22,225 nt of DNA from Casp-Chloro-G3 sp002816715 (GCA_027623815.1 JAQBUV010000043.1:1-22225), one strand, 5' to 3'. Shown: positions 7,195-15,589, counted from the stretch's first letter. The notes: a model not told the origin generated them from the sequence alone. Program-made: numbers and translations.

Positions 7195-7863
7195 CTAGGC
7201 AATGATGCGAGCTACCTCATCGGGGAACAGCTTGGGTAGGGCCAACAGTCCCTCTTGAGGGCTTCCCAAAACATCGGTGCCGTTGCGGGAATGTAAGAGG
7301 GCCGTATAGCTATTAATCAACGCGTCGCAGGTATTTCGGTCCATAGAGTCCAGGTGCGGTTCCAGACCGCCAATCAATTGCGGCAGGTGCCCTTTCATGT
7401 AGGCCAGATTGCCAGAACTGTTTTTGGGAGGGACGCTGTCGCCAAAGAGAACTACTTTGGTGGCGTGCGGGTAAACTTCAATAACATTAAATCCCAGTTT
7501 TTGTAGCCGCTGGCTGAGGGCGATAGCGCGATAGATCAAAGTACGGATAATAGAACCTTTGCTGGTGAAGAAGCAGCTAATGCCCATTCGGGCCAGTTCC
7601 AACTCAAGCTGACGGCCCTTCTGCTGAGGGCTATGTGACTTACAGTCGCAGGCGGTTTCCAGGCAGCAAAGACCGTCGGGCAGTCCCAAGGGTGTGCCGA
7701 TGGCGATCAGTGACGGCTGTAGGGTCTCCGCTATCTGAACAATTTCATCATCGGTGTGAACCGCATCCAAATACGACACCACCACTTCAGAGTCAGCGCT
7801 CAAAGCGGCAATCGCACTAGCGTGTTTTGGTGAACTTCGTAGATCAACTCCTAAAAGCACCAT
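7195..7863 (-). CDS. DUF429 family protein (predicted RNase H-fold nuclease)
   Basis: About 222 residues of the DUF429 family, predicted from fold to be a nuclease but without a settled role. Visible family signatures: an N-terminal GVDLRSSP with Asp7 at the expected first acidic position, FFTSKGSIIRTLIYRAIALS, VIEVYPHATK (127-136) and CDALINSYTALL (179-190). There is a Cys-rich stretch CCLETACDC at about 66-74, possibly a metal site. An upstream ATG at 7881 is in frame, but the ATG at 7861-7863 has GGAG six bases before it (minus strand), so I prefer the shorter form. It follows meaB on the same strand after about 114 bases and may be co-transcribed. Confidence 0.78.
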   Translation of the reverse strand: MVLLGVDLRSSPKHASAIAALSADSEVVVSYLDAVHTDDEIVQIAETLQPSLIAIGTPLGLPDGLCCLETACDCKSHSPQQKGRQLELELARMGISCFFTSKGSIIRTLIYRAIALSQRLQKLGFNVIEVYPHATKVVLFGDSVPPKNSSGNLAYMKGHLPQLIGGLEPHLDSMDRNTCDALINSYTALLHSRNGTDVLGSPQEGLLALPKLFPDEVARIIA

Positions 7864-7977
7864 TTTCTTCTCCAAAAACATAAAAATACTTCTTATCCGA
7901 TCCCTGCTTGGGAACGCACATACGTGAAAGAACCGTGAAATTAATGCGGGCGGGAAATCTTGCGGGCTGAGAGCTGG

Positions 7978-8958
7978 TTAGTCTGGCTTAGCCAATAGTG
8001 GATCAAACCAAGCTCTCTGGAGTTCTGAAGAATCCAGGAAACTCCTGGCTGCGGAGTAAGGCTCGGAGTTTTTTTGGGCTATTTCATCCAAGAGCGTAAC
8101 GAACTGAGAGTCGTTCTCGATCAATGTCTTCAGACGGCTGCTCAGTTCTTCTTCTACTGTTTCCAGGAACTCTTGCTTACGGCGGGCTTGACGCTTGTGC
8201 TCCAACTGAGCTGTGGAGATCAGGTGATGTTGGTGTTCCTGAATTTTCCCCCAAAGCTGGTCAATGCCAGCTCCGGCATCGGCCTGGGTCAGAACCACAG
8301 GAGGACTCCAATCTGAATCTAATGGAGCTAGATGAAGCATAGATGTGATTGCTGTCGCCATTTGATTGGCCCCCTCCCTATCCGATTTGTTGACCAGGTA
8401 AATGTCGGCGATTTCCATGATGCCGGCTTTAAGGGTTTGCACTGTGTCACCTGATTCTGGCATTAGCGTAACCAGAACGGTGTCCGCCACCCCCATGATA
8501 CCTAGCTCGGTCTGCCCTACCCCTACTGTTTCCACCAGGATTATGTCTTTGCCAGCAGCATCCAACAAACGTACGATGCTTTTGACGATCCTTGGCAATC
8601 CACCCGATTGGCCTCGGCTTGCCAAGCTTCGAATGAAAACGCCCGGGTCCAAATAATGGCGCTGCATCCGAATGCGGTCACCGAGCAAGGCGCCGCCGGT
8701 GAACGGACTGGTGGGGTCTACTGCAATAATGCCTACAGTCAGTCCCTGCCTTCTCAGCAACTCGGTTAGCCGGTCCACAATGGTGCTCTTGCCAGCCCCA
8801 GGTGGGCCTGTGATCCCAATTGTATATGCTCCGCCAGTGTGCGGATCCACCGCCTTCATCAACTGAGTTGCTTCAACCGATCCCCGTTCTAGCGAGGATA
8901 TCGCCCGGGATAGGGTGCGTTGGTCGCCCGCTAGTAACCGCTGCACAGAGTCCATCAT
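7978..8958 (-). CDS. meaB: MeaB/ArgK-type GTPase (methylmalonyl-CoA mutase chaperone)
   Basis: G3E-family P-loop GTPase that loads and protects B12 in methylmalonyl-CoA mutase or related acyl-CoA mutases. 326 residues is the usual length. Motifs: Walker A GPPGAGKST (51-59), the DPTSPFTGGALLGDRIRM block (81-98), VETVGVGQTE (142-151) as Walker B/switch, and NKSD (190-193) for guanine recognition. The N-terminal AGDQRTLSRAISSLERG helix is also typical. ATG 8958 is followed by a second ATG; the ribosome binding site is weak (GGAG 11 bases upstream). No mutase gene lies in the window, so the client is encoded elsewhere. A promoter with a palindromic -35 lies at 9016-9044. Confidence 0.9.
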   Translation of the reverse strand: MMDSVQRLLAGDQRTLSRAISSLERGSVEATQLMKAVDPHTGGAYTIGITGPPGAGKSTIVDRLTELLRRQGLTVGIIAVDPTSPFTGGALLGDRIRMQRHYLDPGVFIRSLASRGQSGGLPRIVKSIVRLLDAAGKDIILVETVGVGQTELGIMGVADTVLVTLMPESGDTVQTLKAGIMEIADIYLVNKSDREGANQMATAITSMLHLAPLDSDWSPPVVLTQADAGAGIDQLWGKIQEHQHHLISTAQLEHKRQARRKQEFLETVEEELSSRLKTLIENDSQFVTLLDEIAQKNSEPYSAARSFLDSSELQRAWFDPLLAKPD

Positions 8959-9015
8959 CGGGCTAGGGTCTCCACAACCCAGGATATTATGGCAAGTGGT
9001 GTGAGTCTGGCTTGG

Positions 9016-9044
9016 ACTCTATCATCTAATATTTGACTAGTCAA
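9016..9044 (-). promoter_or_regulatory. Sigma70-type promoter of meaB
   Basis: On the minus strand, -35 TTGACT (9039-9044) and -10 TAGAGT (9016-9021) are separated by exactly 17 bases. The predicted start is near 9009, about 50 bases before meaB. Confidence 0.55.
9033..9044. promoter_or_regulatory. Palindrome TTGACTAGTCAA overlapping the -35 box (putative operator)
   Basis: Perfect 12-bp palindrome TTGAC-NN-GTCAA placed on the meaB -35 in the same way as the one at 2875-2886 on the crotonase-like gene. Both target genes belong to acyl-CoA metabolism. Confidence 0.5.
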
Positions 9045-9442
9045 GACGACTGCTTGGGGTACTACTTGGCTATCTCTGTGAATATAGTGTGGAAATCGCC
9101 GGAGGCTAGCCTTGACAGTTGCGGAGTACGTTTGGGCAGCTAGCATACGGGCTGACGGACGGCGGAATTTGGTCATTATTTAAGAATTGTAAAAAGTCGT
9201 TGGATTCGAACCCAGGTATAAACTCGCCTAAACATCTGGACTCAATCTGATTTACGCCCAAGCAAGAACTACCGAATGCTGTCCCAATATTGACGTCGCG
9301 GGGCGGCATAGTGGAGCCGAGACGGAAAACGGTAAATAAGGCCCATTTCTAACCCAACAAACTGACCTACTACCGAGGGGTTTGATGAGTCGGAAATAGT
9401 TAACGAGTCAGGCAACGAGCCCGATACTTGACGCCCCATGCC
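9045..9442. other. Non-coding stretch between meaB and cysS
   Basis: No open frame with codon use or motifs like a real protein was found on either strand, and no terminator, repeat or complete RNA gene. A short tRNA T-arm-like string (about 9212-9227) was examined and rejected. It may be decayed sequence. Confidence 0.4.
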
Positions 9443-11641
9443 TTAATGGTGGAATCCAGTGTCGAAGGCTTGACCGTTGGCGGTAATTAGCAAATCGGGG
9501 CGGTGGCCCCAGCGGCGGAGAAAGCGGCCAAAGTTCTTGCGGCTCAGCTCGTCCCGTTGATTGTCGTCCAACTCGGTCCACTGGCGATGTTCGTGACGCA
9601 CCAGCGGCAGTGTGCTGTCGGCAAAGATACGGTAACCTTTCTCTTTGAACTGGAAACTGTAGTCGATGTCTAGATTACGGTAGAAGCGGAATCCCTCATG
9701 CATCAAGCCGACTTTCTGGACCGCCTCACGACAGAAGGCCATGCAATAGGCCTGGATGGCGTCGGCTTCACCGGCTTCAACTTCCTCATGAAAATGACGC
9801 ATATCATCGGTAGACAAACCGTAGGGGCCGAATATACCCACCGAATCATCGGCTAGCCGCTGCTGCACCGGTGTCAACAAATCGCCGACAACTTCGGTTG
9901 AGGCATCCATAATTATGATGTGCTTGCCCCGACTCTGCTTCAGGCCAATGTTCTTGCCCGCGGCATCGCCAATGACATGATCGCAGTGAAATACCCGAAC
10001 ATTGGGGTGAATGCTCTGGAACTCTTCCAGCCAATCGGCGGTACCGTCGGTGGAGCCGTTATCCACTACGATCACTTCTGCGGAGCGGCCCTCAGCGCAG
10101 TGCAACATGCTGGTGACGCAACGTTTTACGTCATCAACATAATTGTAAGCGTTCAGAACAAAGGTAAATTCCAAATCAGACGGCTGATCGATCAGGGACT
10201 CTACTTCTCGGGAGGACGATAATGACGGCCAGCGTTCAGAATGCCGTTCCAGCAGCGTCTTGGGCCGGATACGGGTGGTAGCACCGGTGTCTTCCAGCAA
10301 ATACCCCTGCGATAACACACTCGACCGCAAGGAGTCAGCAGAAGAGTAGTCCTCTTGAGTCCGCAGCGTACTGCGCTGTTGTAGGGAGGTCATTAGGGTT
10401 TGCGGCACATCGTAGGTGGTGGGCACTTGGTCCAGACCCAAGCCAAACACCCGGTCGAAGTCGAGCAGCAAGTCAAGCTTGGCTTGTCCGGGCAGGTCCG
10501 ATTTGACCACGTTCCAGGTCAGAGACAACGCACCGGGCAGGTCCAGGTCGTTGTCCACCGTGTCCCAAAACTTGGTGCGCCACTCCTCGGTTTCTGGGGG
10601 AAGGTTGGGCAACTGAGGGAGACTATTCCAATCCCAGACTCGATTGCGAAGATTAGTTAATGCCTTTTCGCTGGCCCTTAGCGAACCGAAGGTGAAATTC
10701 ATCCGATGACGGTAGCGCACCGTAAGGCACAGGTACCGGAAGGACAGCGGGTCGAAACCCCGCTCAACCAAGTCCTCAATCAGGAACACATTGCCGGAAG
10801 ATTTGGCCATCTTGGCACCGTCGGCCAGCAGATGCTGAGCGTGCACCCAGTAGTTCACGTGCTGCCCGCCGAACGCCCCTTCACTCTGGGCGATTTCATC
10901 CTCGTGGTGGGGGAAGATGTTGTCTACACCACCCGTGTGGATATCGAACTTCTCGCCCAGATATTTGTGGGCCATAGCCGAGCATTCGATGTGCCAGCCG
11001 GGGAATCCTTCACCCCAAGGGCTGGCCCATTTAACGTCGCGGCCCGGTTCGGCAGCCTTCCAGAGGGTGAAGTCTCTGGGGTCATGCTTCAGAGGGTCAG
11101 CTTCGACCCGCACGGCCTCCAACAGGTCTCCGCCAAAGTTGCGGGACAGCTTGCCGTAGTCGGTGAACTTGGCCACGTCGAAGTAGATGTTGCCTTCAGC
11201 TTGATAGGCGTAACCTCCGGCCAGCAACTTCTCAACAATTTCGATCATCTCGGGGATGTGGTCAGTGGCCCAAGGGAACACCTGGGCGGGCAGAATATTG
11301 ACCCGCTCCTCATCTTTAAGGAAGCTATCGGCATAGTATTGGGCAATTTCCCCAATAGTCTTGCCTTCAGACAAGGCTGCCAAGATCATCTTGTCGCCGC
11401 CAGTTTCGACCAGTTCCTGGCGCATGTGGCCCACGTCGGTGATGTTCTTAACGTGGTATACATCAACGCCGTGCACCAACAGCACGCGGCGTATCCAGTC
11501 CGCCATCAAATAGGTGCGCAGGTTGCCAATATGGGCATAGCGATAAACAGTAGGCCCGCAGGTATACATGCGGGCCAATCCTGGCTCTAAAGTCTGGATT
11601 TCCTCAACCCTTTTAGTAAGGGTGTTGTGCAGTCGTAACAA
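9443..11641 (-). CDS. cysS: Cysteinyl-tRNA synthetase fused to a family-2 glycosyltransferase
   Basis: 732 residues, against about 460 for CysS. Residues 1-465 are a complete class I cysteinyl-tRNA synthetase, which charges tRNA-Cys: MYTCGPTVY with Cys28, HIGN (37-40), zinc ligands Cys28, Cys220 (GWHIECSAMA), His245 and Glu249 (FPHHEDEIAQSE), KMAKSSGN (277-284, the KMSKS loop), the DALR-like helices around 362-402 and the final anticodon-binding part (DYSSADSLRSSVLSQGYLLE). After a linker of about 25-30 residues, 491-730 is a GT-A glycosyltransferase: FTFVLNAYN, VIVVDNGSTDGTADWL (524-539), IIMDAST (576-582, DxD-like) and NLDIDYSFQFKEKGYRI (656-672). The frame is unbroken across the join (about 10172-10262) with no convincing internal start. 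The start is TTG with GGGGGAA upstream. Product of the glycosyltransferase is unknown. Confidence 0.92.
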   Translation of the reverse strand: MLRLHNTLTKRVEEIQTLEPGLARMYTCGPTVYRYAHIGNLRTYLMADWIRRVLLVHGVDVYHVKNITDVGHMRQELVETGGDKMILAALSEGKTIGEIAQYYADSFLKDEERVNILPAQVFPWATDHIPEMIEIVEKLLAGGYAYQAEGNIYFDVAKFTDYGKLSRNFGGDLLEAVRVEADPLKHDPRDFTLWKAAEPGRDVKWASPWGEGFPGWHIECSAMAHKYLGEKFDIHTGGVDNIFPHHEDEIAQSEGAFGGQHVNYWVHAQHLLADGAKMAKSSGNVFLIEDLVERGFDPLSFRYLCLTVRYRHRMNFTFGSLRASEKALTNLRNRVWDWNSLPQLPNLPPETEEWRTKFWDTVDNDLDLPGALSLTWNVVKSDLPGQAKLDLLLDFDRVFGLGLDQVPTTYDVPQTLMTSLQQRSTLRTQEDYSSADSLRSSVLSQGYLLEDTGATTRIRPKTLLERHSERWPSLSSSREVESLIDQPSDLEFTFVLNAYNYVDDVKRCVTSMLHCAEGRSAEVIVVDNGSTDGTADWLEEFQSIHPNVRVFHCDHVIGDAAGKNIGLKQSRGKHIIIMDASTEVVGDLLTPVQQRLADDSVGIFGPYGLSTDDMRHFHEEVEAGEADAIQAYCMAFCREAVQKVGLMHEGFRFYRNLDIDYSFQFKEKGYRIFADSTLPLVRHEHRQWTELDDNQRDELSRKNFGRFLRRWGHRPDLLITANGQAFDTGFHH

Positions 11642-11763
11642 ACCGGTTCCCCCGCGCCTTCGGGTTTAGGAGCAGTTTACCATGTGTCGGTCTAGTTTGC
11701 ATTAGCTTTGCAGAAGCAACAACCCTGACTCTAGCAAGTTGTTAGTCTATTGAAAATTATCCC

Positions 11764-12921
11764 CTAATTCCCGTCTCCGGCAGCCTGTTGCCCGCTGCTT
11801 ATCGAGGAGAACCGGCTGGGATTGCAGGGGCCGACGGACAGCGAAGTAGCGCCCTGAGTAATCAGGTCAGCGGTGGCCTTCCCCATGCCGGGGCTGAGCA
11901 AGATGCCCTTCTTGCCCGCGCCGGTGGTCAGGTAGACATTGTCCCATCCGGGAGCTTTACCCACTATGGGTAGCCAGTCTGGCGTCACCGGCCGCAGGCA
12001 GGCCGTCTGCAACGCCAGCTTGGCCTGGGCCAAGTCGGGCATGATCTTGATTGCGCCTTGAATTATAGACTGACGGGCCGATTCAGTGGTCTCTTTATTG
12101 AAGCCTTGCCACTCCTCGGTGGTGCCGCACCAGACCAGGCCGTCGGGTTTGGTATACACCGACCCGCCACCGCCAGAGAAGTCGTGCTCCAAGCGAGGGC
12201 CGGGCAGTTCCAATCGCAAGATTTCGCCCTTCAGCGGGTCTACCGGAATGGAAATGTCCAGCCAGGTCTCGGCTTCCCGCGACCAGGGGCCGGCAGCCAG
12301 CACCAGATGATCGCAAGCTATTTCCGTATCGCCCAGGAATATGCCGGTGACGCGACCGTTGCCTACCTTCACCCCGTTGACCGACCCAGAACGGAAGGTG
12401 ACTCCGCGTTTCTCGGCGGCGTTGGCCAGGGCCAGGGTGTACTGGTAGCTGTCGAGACCGGCGTTACCCAGCGCGTACATTCCACTGACAATCTCCGGCG
12501 AGAGGCGTGGTTCTAACTCGGTTAACTGCTGCCGGTCCAGCCAGTGGGCCGAAAATCCGTCGTCTTTGGCAGCGGTAAAGGTGTCCAGAGACTGCTGGAG
12601 CTCCGGCAGGCCAGAATCATCGAAAGCGACTTTGACCAGGGAGAGTATCCTGCCGTGATAGTCAACGCCTGTTTCATCTTTCAAGGCGTCCCAGAGTTTC
12701 AGGTGCATGCGGTAAGATTCGATAGCCAGCGGCCCCAACGGGCCGGGTATCTGCGCGCCCTCCAGCGGATTAAGCCCGCCAGCGGAGAACCCGGAAGCCT
12801 GAGAGCCGATGCCCTCACGCTCAATGACCGTCGATTTGACTCCGGCCAAGGCTAGATGGTAGGCCACCGAGCATCCGGCAACGCCTCCGCCGATAATGAC
12901 GACTTCGTTAGTATCTGCCAT
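11764..12921 (-). CDS. DAO-family FAD-dependent oxidoreductase (glycine/sarcosine oxidase-like)
   Basis: 385-residue flavoprotein of the D-amino-acid oxidase family, which oxidises amines of small amino acids such as glycine, sarcosine or D-amino acids. The N-terminal VVIIGGGVAGCSVAYHLA (7-24) binds FAD; IEREGIGSQASGFSAGGLNP (33-52) is the usual second block; VLAAGPWSRE (207-216) and the C-terminal CLRPVTPDWLPIVG (308-321) plus LTTGAGKKGILLSPGMG (331-347) close the FAD site. The ATG has AGGAGA about eight bases upstream. The last 25 residues are a low-complexity tail. It stands alone, divergent from the FmdB gene. Substrate is not fixed by sequence; glycine to glyoxylate is one possibility that would suit the C2-acid genes to the right. 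Confidence 0.85.
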   Translation of the reverse strand: MADTNEVVIIGGGVAGCSVAYHLALAGVKSTVIEREGIGSQASGFSAGGLNPLEGAQIPGPLGPLAIESYRMHLKLWDALKDETGVDYHGRILSLVKVAFDDSGLPELQQSLDTFTAAKDDGFSAHWLDRQQLTELEPRLSPEIVSGMYALGNAGLDSYQYTLALANAAEKRGVTFRSGSVNGVKVGNGRVTGIFLGDTEIACDHLVLAAGPWSREAETWLDISIPVDPLKGEILRLELPGPRLEHDFSGGGGSVYTKPDGLVWCGTTEEWQGFNKETTESARQSIIQGAIKIMPDLAQAKLALQTACLRPVTPDWLPIVGKAPGWDNVYLTTGAGKKGILLSPGMGKATADLITQGATSLSVGPCNPSRFSSISSGQQAAGDGN

Positions 12922-13016
12922 TTATGTGTCTCCTGCTTGAAATGCTTGGCCGGTCGCGAATGTGGCGACGGATTTGAGGAAAGTATAGAATGTATTTAGA
13001 CTGTTGGGAGGTTCCT

Positions 13017-13268
13017 ATGCCACTCTACGAGTATTACTGCGCCAAGTGCAACGCTGAGTTTGAAGCTCTCCGACTCGCCGCCAAGTCCGACGATCCAATT
13101 GCGTGCAAGACCTGCGGCGAGAATGGTGAGCGTCAGTTGTCCACCTTCTCGTTCAAGTCCAACACCTTCACCGCGCCCAAGTTAAAACTCGCTACCAAAC
13201 CGCGACGCTCTTATACCGTTGAAGAATCTACTGAAGAGCCTACGGAAAGTCCGCCGAACCCGTCTTAA
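13017..13268 (+). CDS. FmdB-family zinc-ribbon protein
   Basis: 83-residue small regulatory-type protein of the FmdB family, common and poorly understood. It begins MPLYEYYCAKC, the family signature, with Cys8 and Cys11, followed by CKTC (Cys30, Cys33), forming a zinc ribbon. The tail is polar, rich in Thr, Glu and Pro. The start is the ATG at 13017 because GGGAGG lies just before it; an upstream in-frame ATG at 12990 would add a non-family extension. It converges with the DUF971 gene, six bases apart. Confidence 0.87.
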   Translation: MPLYEYYCAKCNAEFEALRLAAKSDDPIACKTCGENGERQLSTFSFKSNTFTAPKLKLATKPRRSYTVEESTEEPTESPPNPS

Positions 13269-13274
13269 ATCGGT

Positions 13275-13631
13275 CTAACCCTGATCGGGCTTATCCGCCG
13301 CCGCTGCCGCCCGGTCCTGGTTGCAGGCGATGCAGGTGCATTCCTTGCGCAGGAACGGGTAGGGATAAATTCCAGTGTAGTGGGCGTCGCCCCACAAAAA
13401 CTGGATGGCATAGTTGCCAATCTGCATCTGGTCAACGGCCCGCACGTCTTGAGGCACTGTGTCCGGATCCAACCTGGGCTTGCCGGTCATCTCCTCCACA
13501 CAATTGGCGCACCGACACCGCAGTCGCAGCAGACGGTGGGGATAGATACTGCGATGCCCATCATCCCATAGAATGATAATGTTGTCGCCAGATATATCAA
13601 CTTCCTGAGGTTTAACTACTTCTTCCATCAT
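13275..13631 (-). CDS. DUF971 protein
   Basis: 118-residue protein of the DUF971 family (the small N-terminal domain of gamma-butyrobetaine hydroxylase, also found next to or fused to iron-sulfur assembly ATPases). Visible: ILWDDGHRSIYPHRLLRLRC followed by CANCVEEMTG, with Cys39, Cys41, Cys44 region, and a second Cys cluster CTCIAC near residues 99-104, so a zinc or iron-sulfur site is plausible. It begins nine bases after the ThDP enzyme gene ends, on the same strand, so the two form an operon and may act together. The ATG is doubled (MM). Confidence 0.82.
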   Translation of the reverse strand: MMEEVVKPQEVDISGDNIIILWDDGHRSIYPHRLLRLRCRCANCVEEMTGKPRLDPDTVPQDVRAVDQMQIGNYAIQFLWGDAHYTGIYPYPFLRKECTCIACNQDRAAAAADKPDQG

Positions 13632-13640
13632 AACCTGAAG

Positions 13641-15335
13641 TTAAGAGCCTTCCGGGGCCTGCACCTCGGCCAGACGCGCTGGCCGGGGCATCTCATCCGG
13701 GTCGGTGGGAATCTCAATAATACTGGGGCCGTCGGTGTTCAGGGCTTGAAGCAGAACATCACCAATGTCCGCAGGATTATCGACGTAGAAGCCGGTGCCG
13801 CCGAATAGCTCAGCATACTTGTCATAACGCGGGTTGTTGGTGTCGGCGCCAACGTAACGCTCGTTAAAGGCGTAACGCTGGTAGGCCTTCTCCGACCCCC
13901 AACAGCCATTGTTCATTACCACTGACACCACTTTCAACCCATAACGCACCGCCGTCGCGAACTCCTGAGCGTTGAACAGAAAACCGCCGTCGCCGTTGAA
14001 GTTGATTACCGGGCGGTCGGGTGCGGCGAACTTGGCCCCAAGGGACGCCGGGAAGCTGAATCCCAGCCCGCCCAGGTCCAATGACATTACCAAACTACGG
14101 GGCTGGTAGTAGTTCAGGCGGTCTTGCCCGAAGTTGGGGGCCAACCCGGCGTCCAGGGCGATGATGGCGTCCCGGGGCATCACTTTGCGCATCTCGGCAT
14201 ATACGCGCTGGGGCTTGATCGGGCTGTCACTGAGTCGCCCTTCGGCCTGAAGGCGCTGCTCCCTTCGGGCGAACCAGTCTCTGACTTCATTCACCCAAGC
14301 CTGGTTGGTCCGTGGCTCGGCCTCGCGCACCTTATCAATCAGGTCTTCCAGCACCGCCTTGGCGTCGCCTTCAATCCCTACCTCGACGGGATAGTTGCGG
14401 CCGATTTCCTTGGGGTCGATCTCGATCTGGACAATGCGAGCGTCGGCGGGAATAAATCGGTTGTCATAGAAGGTGCTGGACTGGCTCAATCGCGTTCCAG
14501 CGGCCAGTATCACGTCGGCGCGACGTACCGCCTCGATTGCCTCGTCCGAGCCCAGCCGCCCCAGGTGCCCCAAGTAATGAGGATGGTCGTTGGGCACCGC
14601 GTCGGCCCTCCCATAAGAGGTGACGATTGCCGCACCCAGCAGATCGGCCAAACGAGTGACTTCCTCGGAGGCCATGCTCCACTCGATGCCGCCACCGGCG
14701 ATAATCACCGGACGCTGGGCCGATAGGAGGGTGCTGGCCGCTTTGTCGATCAAGTTGCGATCCCCCCGCGCCCGGGTCTGTCCCGAGCGGTAATTATGGG
14801 GAGGCATGATGTCTACGTCGATTTCCGCGCCGGGCAGCAGATCGCGGGGAATATCGATCATCACAGGCCCCATTTTGCCTGAAGTAGCGATTCGGAAGGC
14901 TTGCCGCAGAGCATCGGGCAGCCGCTCAATCTTGTTGACCGGAAAGCAAGCCTTGGTGATGGGCTTGAACAGAGCCACCTGGTCAAATTCTTGGGTGGAG
15001 TCCCGGTACTGATGGTCGCGGGAAGCTGATGGAGCTAAAACCACCACCGGAGAGTGGGACACAAAGGCGGAGGCAACACCGTAGGTCAGGTTCAGCACGC
15101 CGGGGCCGTTGGTTGCCAGACAGACCGAGGGCGCGCCGGAGATGCGGCTGTAACCGTCGGCCATTAACGCCGCCCCCTGCTCGTGACGCACACCGATGAA
15201 CTCGATGTCGGTACGGTCATATAGTGGGTCTAGAATGTCCAGGAAGGACGACCCAACGATGCCGAAAATTTTGGAGACCCCTTCCTGTCGTAGAAGCTCG
15301 ATAACGGCTTCACCAGCGTTCATCCTCTGGGCCAC
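13641..15335 (-). CDS. ThDP-dependent enzyme of the acetolactate synthase/sulfoacetaldehyde acetyltransferase group
   Basis: 564 residues, full length, with three domains. The N-terminal Pyr domain includes FGIVGSSFLDILDP (24-37), the catalytic Glu52 in GVRHEQGAALMADGYSR, and ATNGPGVLNLTYGVASA. The central domain includes VIIAGGGIEW. The C-terminal PP domain has GDGGFLFNAQEF (448-459) and MNNGCWGSEK (474-483), the ThDP/Mg site. GIVGS, HEQ-A-MADGYSR and the W-G-x-EK string resemble sulfoacetaldehyde acetyltransferase (Xsc) more than biosynthetic acetolactate synthase; oxalyl-CoA decarboxylase also shares the first block. Glyoxylate carboligase is unlikely because Glu52 is present. The start is GTG with GGAGG eight bases upstream. 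It is followed by the DUF971 gene. Substrate unassigned. Confidence 0.85.
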   Translation of the reverse strand: MAQRMNAGEAVIELLRQEGVSKIFGIVGSSFLDILDPLYDRTDIEFIGVRHEQGAALMADGYSRISGAPSVCLATNGPGVLNLTYGVASAFVSHSPVVVLAPSASRDHQYRDSTQEFDQVALFKPITKACFPVNKIERLPDALRQAFRIATSGKMGPVMIDIPRDLLPGAEIDVDIMPPHNYRSGQTRARGDRNLIDKAASTLLSAQRPVIIAGGGIEWSMASEEVTRLADLLGAAIVTSYGRADAVPNDHPHYLGHLGRLGSDEAIEAVRRADVILAAGTRLSQSSTFYDNRFIPADARIVQIEIDPKEIGRNYPVEVGIEGDAKAVLEDLIDKVREAEPRTNQAWVNEVRDWFARREQRLQAEGRLSDSPIKPQRVYAEMRKVMPRDAIIALDAGLAPNFGQDRLNYYQPRSLVMSLDLGGLGFSFPASLGAKFAAPDRPVINFNGDGGFLFNAQEFATAVRYGLKVVSVVMNNGCWGSEKAYQRYAFNERYVGADTNNPRYDKYAELFGGTGFYVDNPADIGDVLLQALNTDGPSIIEIPTDPDEMPRPARLAEVQAPEGS

Positions 15336-15426
15336 GGTAACAACCTCCGACCTGGTATTTGCCTTATTAGAGTTCGCCTTACTTGATACTCACAGGCAGC
15401 TTAGTGCCAGCCCGTAAAACGCTAGC

Positions 15427-15455
15427 AGTGTATCACAAAGGCAGAAGCCAGTGAA
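15427..15455 (-). promoter_or_regulatory. Possible promoter of the ThDP enzyme-DUF971 operon
   Basis: Minus-strand -35 TTCACT (15450-15455), 17-base spacer and -10 TACACT (15427-15432) preceded by TGA, an extended -10 pattern. Predicted start near 15420, about 85 bases before the GTG. Confidence 0.4.
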
Positions 15456-15516
15456 CGAAGAGGTGTCTCAGTTGGGTTTGAAGCCTGGATGTTTCTTCTG
15501 GGTCAAACCAAAATAA

Positions 15517-15545
15517 TTGACATAAATGATGTCGGATATTAGAGT
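15517..15545 (+). promoter_or_regulatory. Promoter of the VOC gene
   Basis: Perfect -35 TTGACA (15517-15522), 17-base spacer and -10 TAGAGT (15540-15545); predicted start near 15552, a 38-base leader with AGGAGG at 15577-15582. The spacer holds a small inverted repeat (GACAT/ATGTC, 15519-15533) that could be an operator half-site pair. Confidence 0.5.
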
Positions 15546-15589
15546 TTTGACCACCAATAGACCACAACACACTATAGGAGGAAAACATC

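Noticed and set aside
8955..9176. 73-codon frame overlapping the meaB start on the minus strand
   Set aside because: It runs through the predicted meaB promoter and palindrome, lacks a ribosome binding site and has no recognisable sequence.
9204..9232. tRNA T-arm-like string (GGGTTCGAATCC on the minus strand)
   Set aside because: The T stem does not pair over five bases and no D arm, anticodon arm, acceptor stem or CCA end could be built around it.
10706..11590. Long open frame (294 codons) on the + strand
   Set aside because: It is antisense to the catalytic core of cysS, which has unmistakable motifs; the encoded peptide has no recognisable domain and no ribosome binding site.
14124..14726. 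200-codon open frame on the + strand
   Set aside because: Antisense to the central part of the ThDP enzyme; no domain features, and long antisense frames are expected in GC-rich genes.
13641..15335. Glyoxylate carboligase as identity of the ThDP enzyme
   Set aside because: Glyoxylate carboligase lacks the conserved catalytic Glu of the ThDP Pyr domain, whereas Glu52 is present here.
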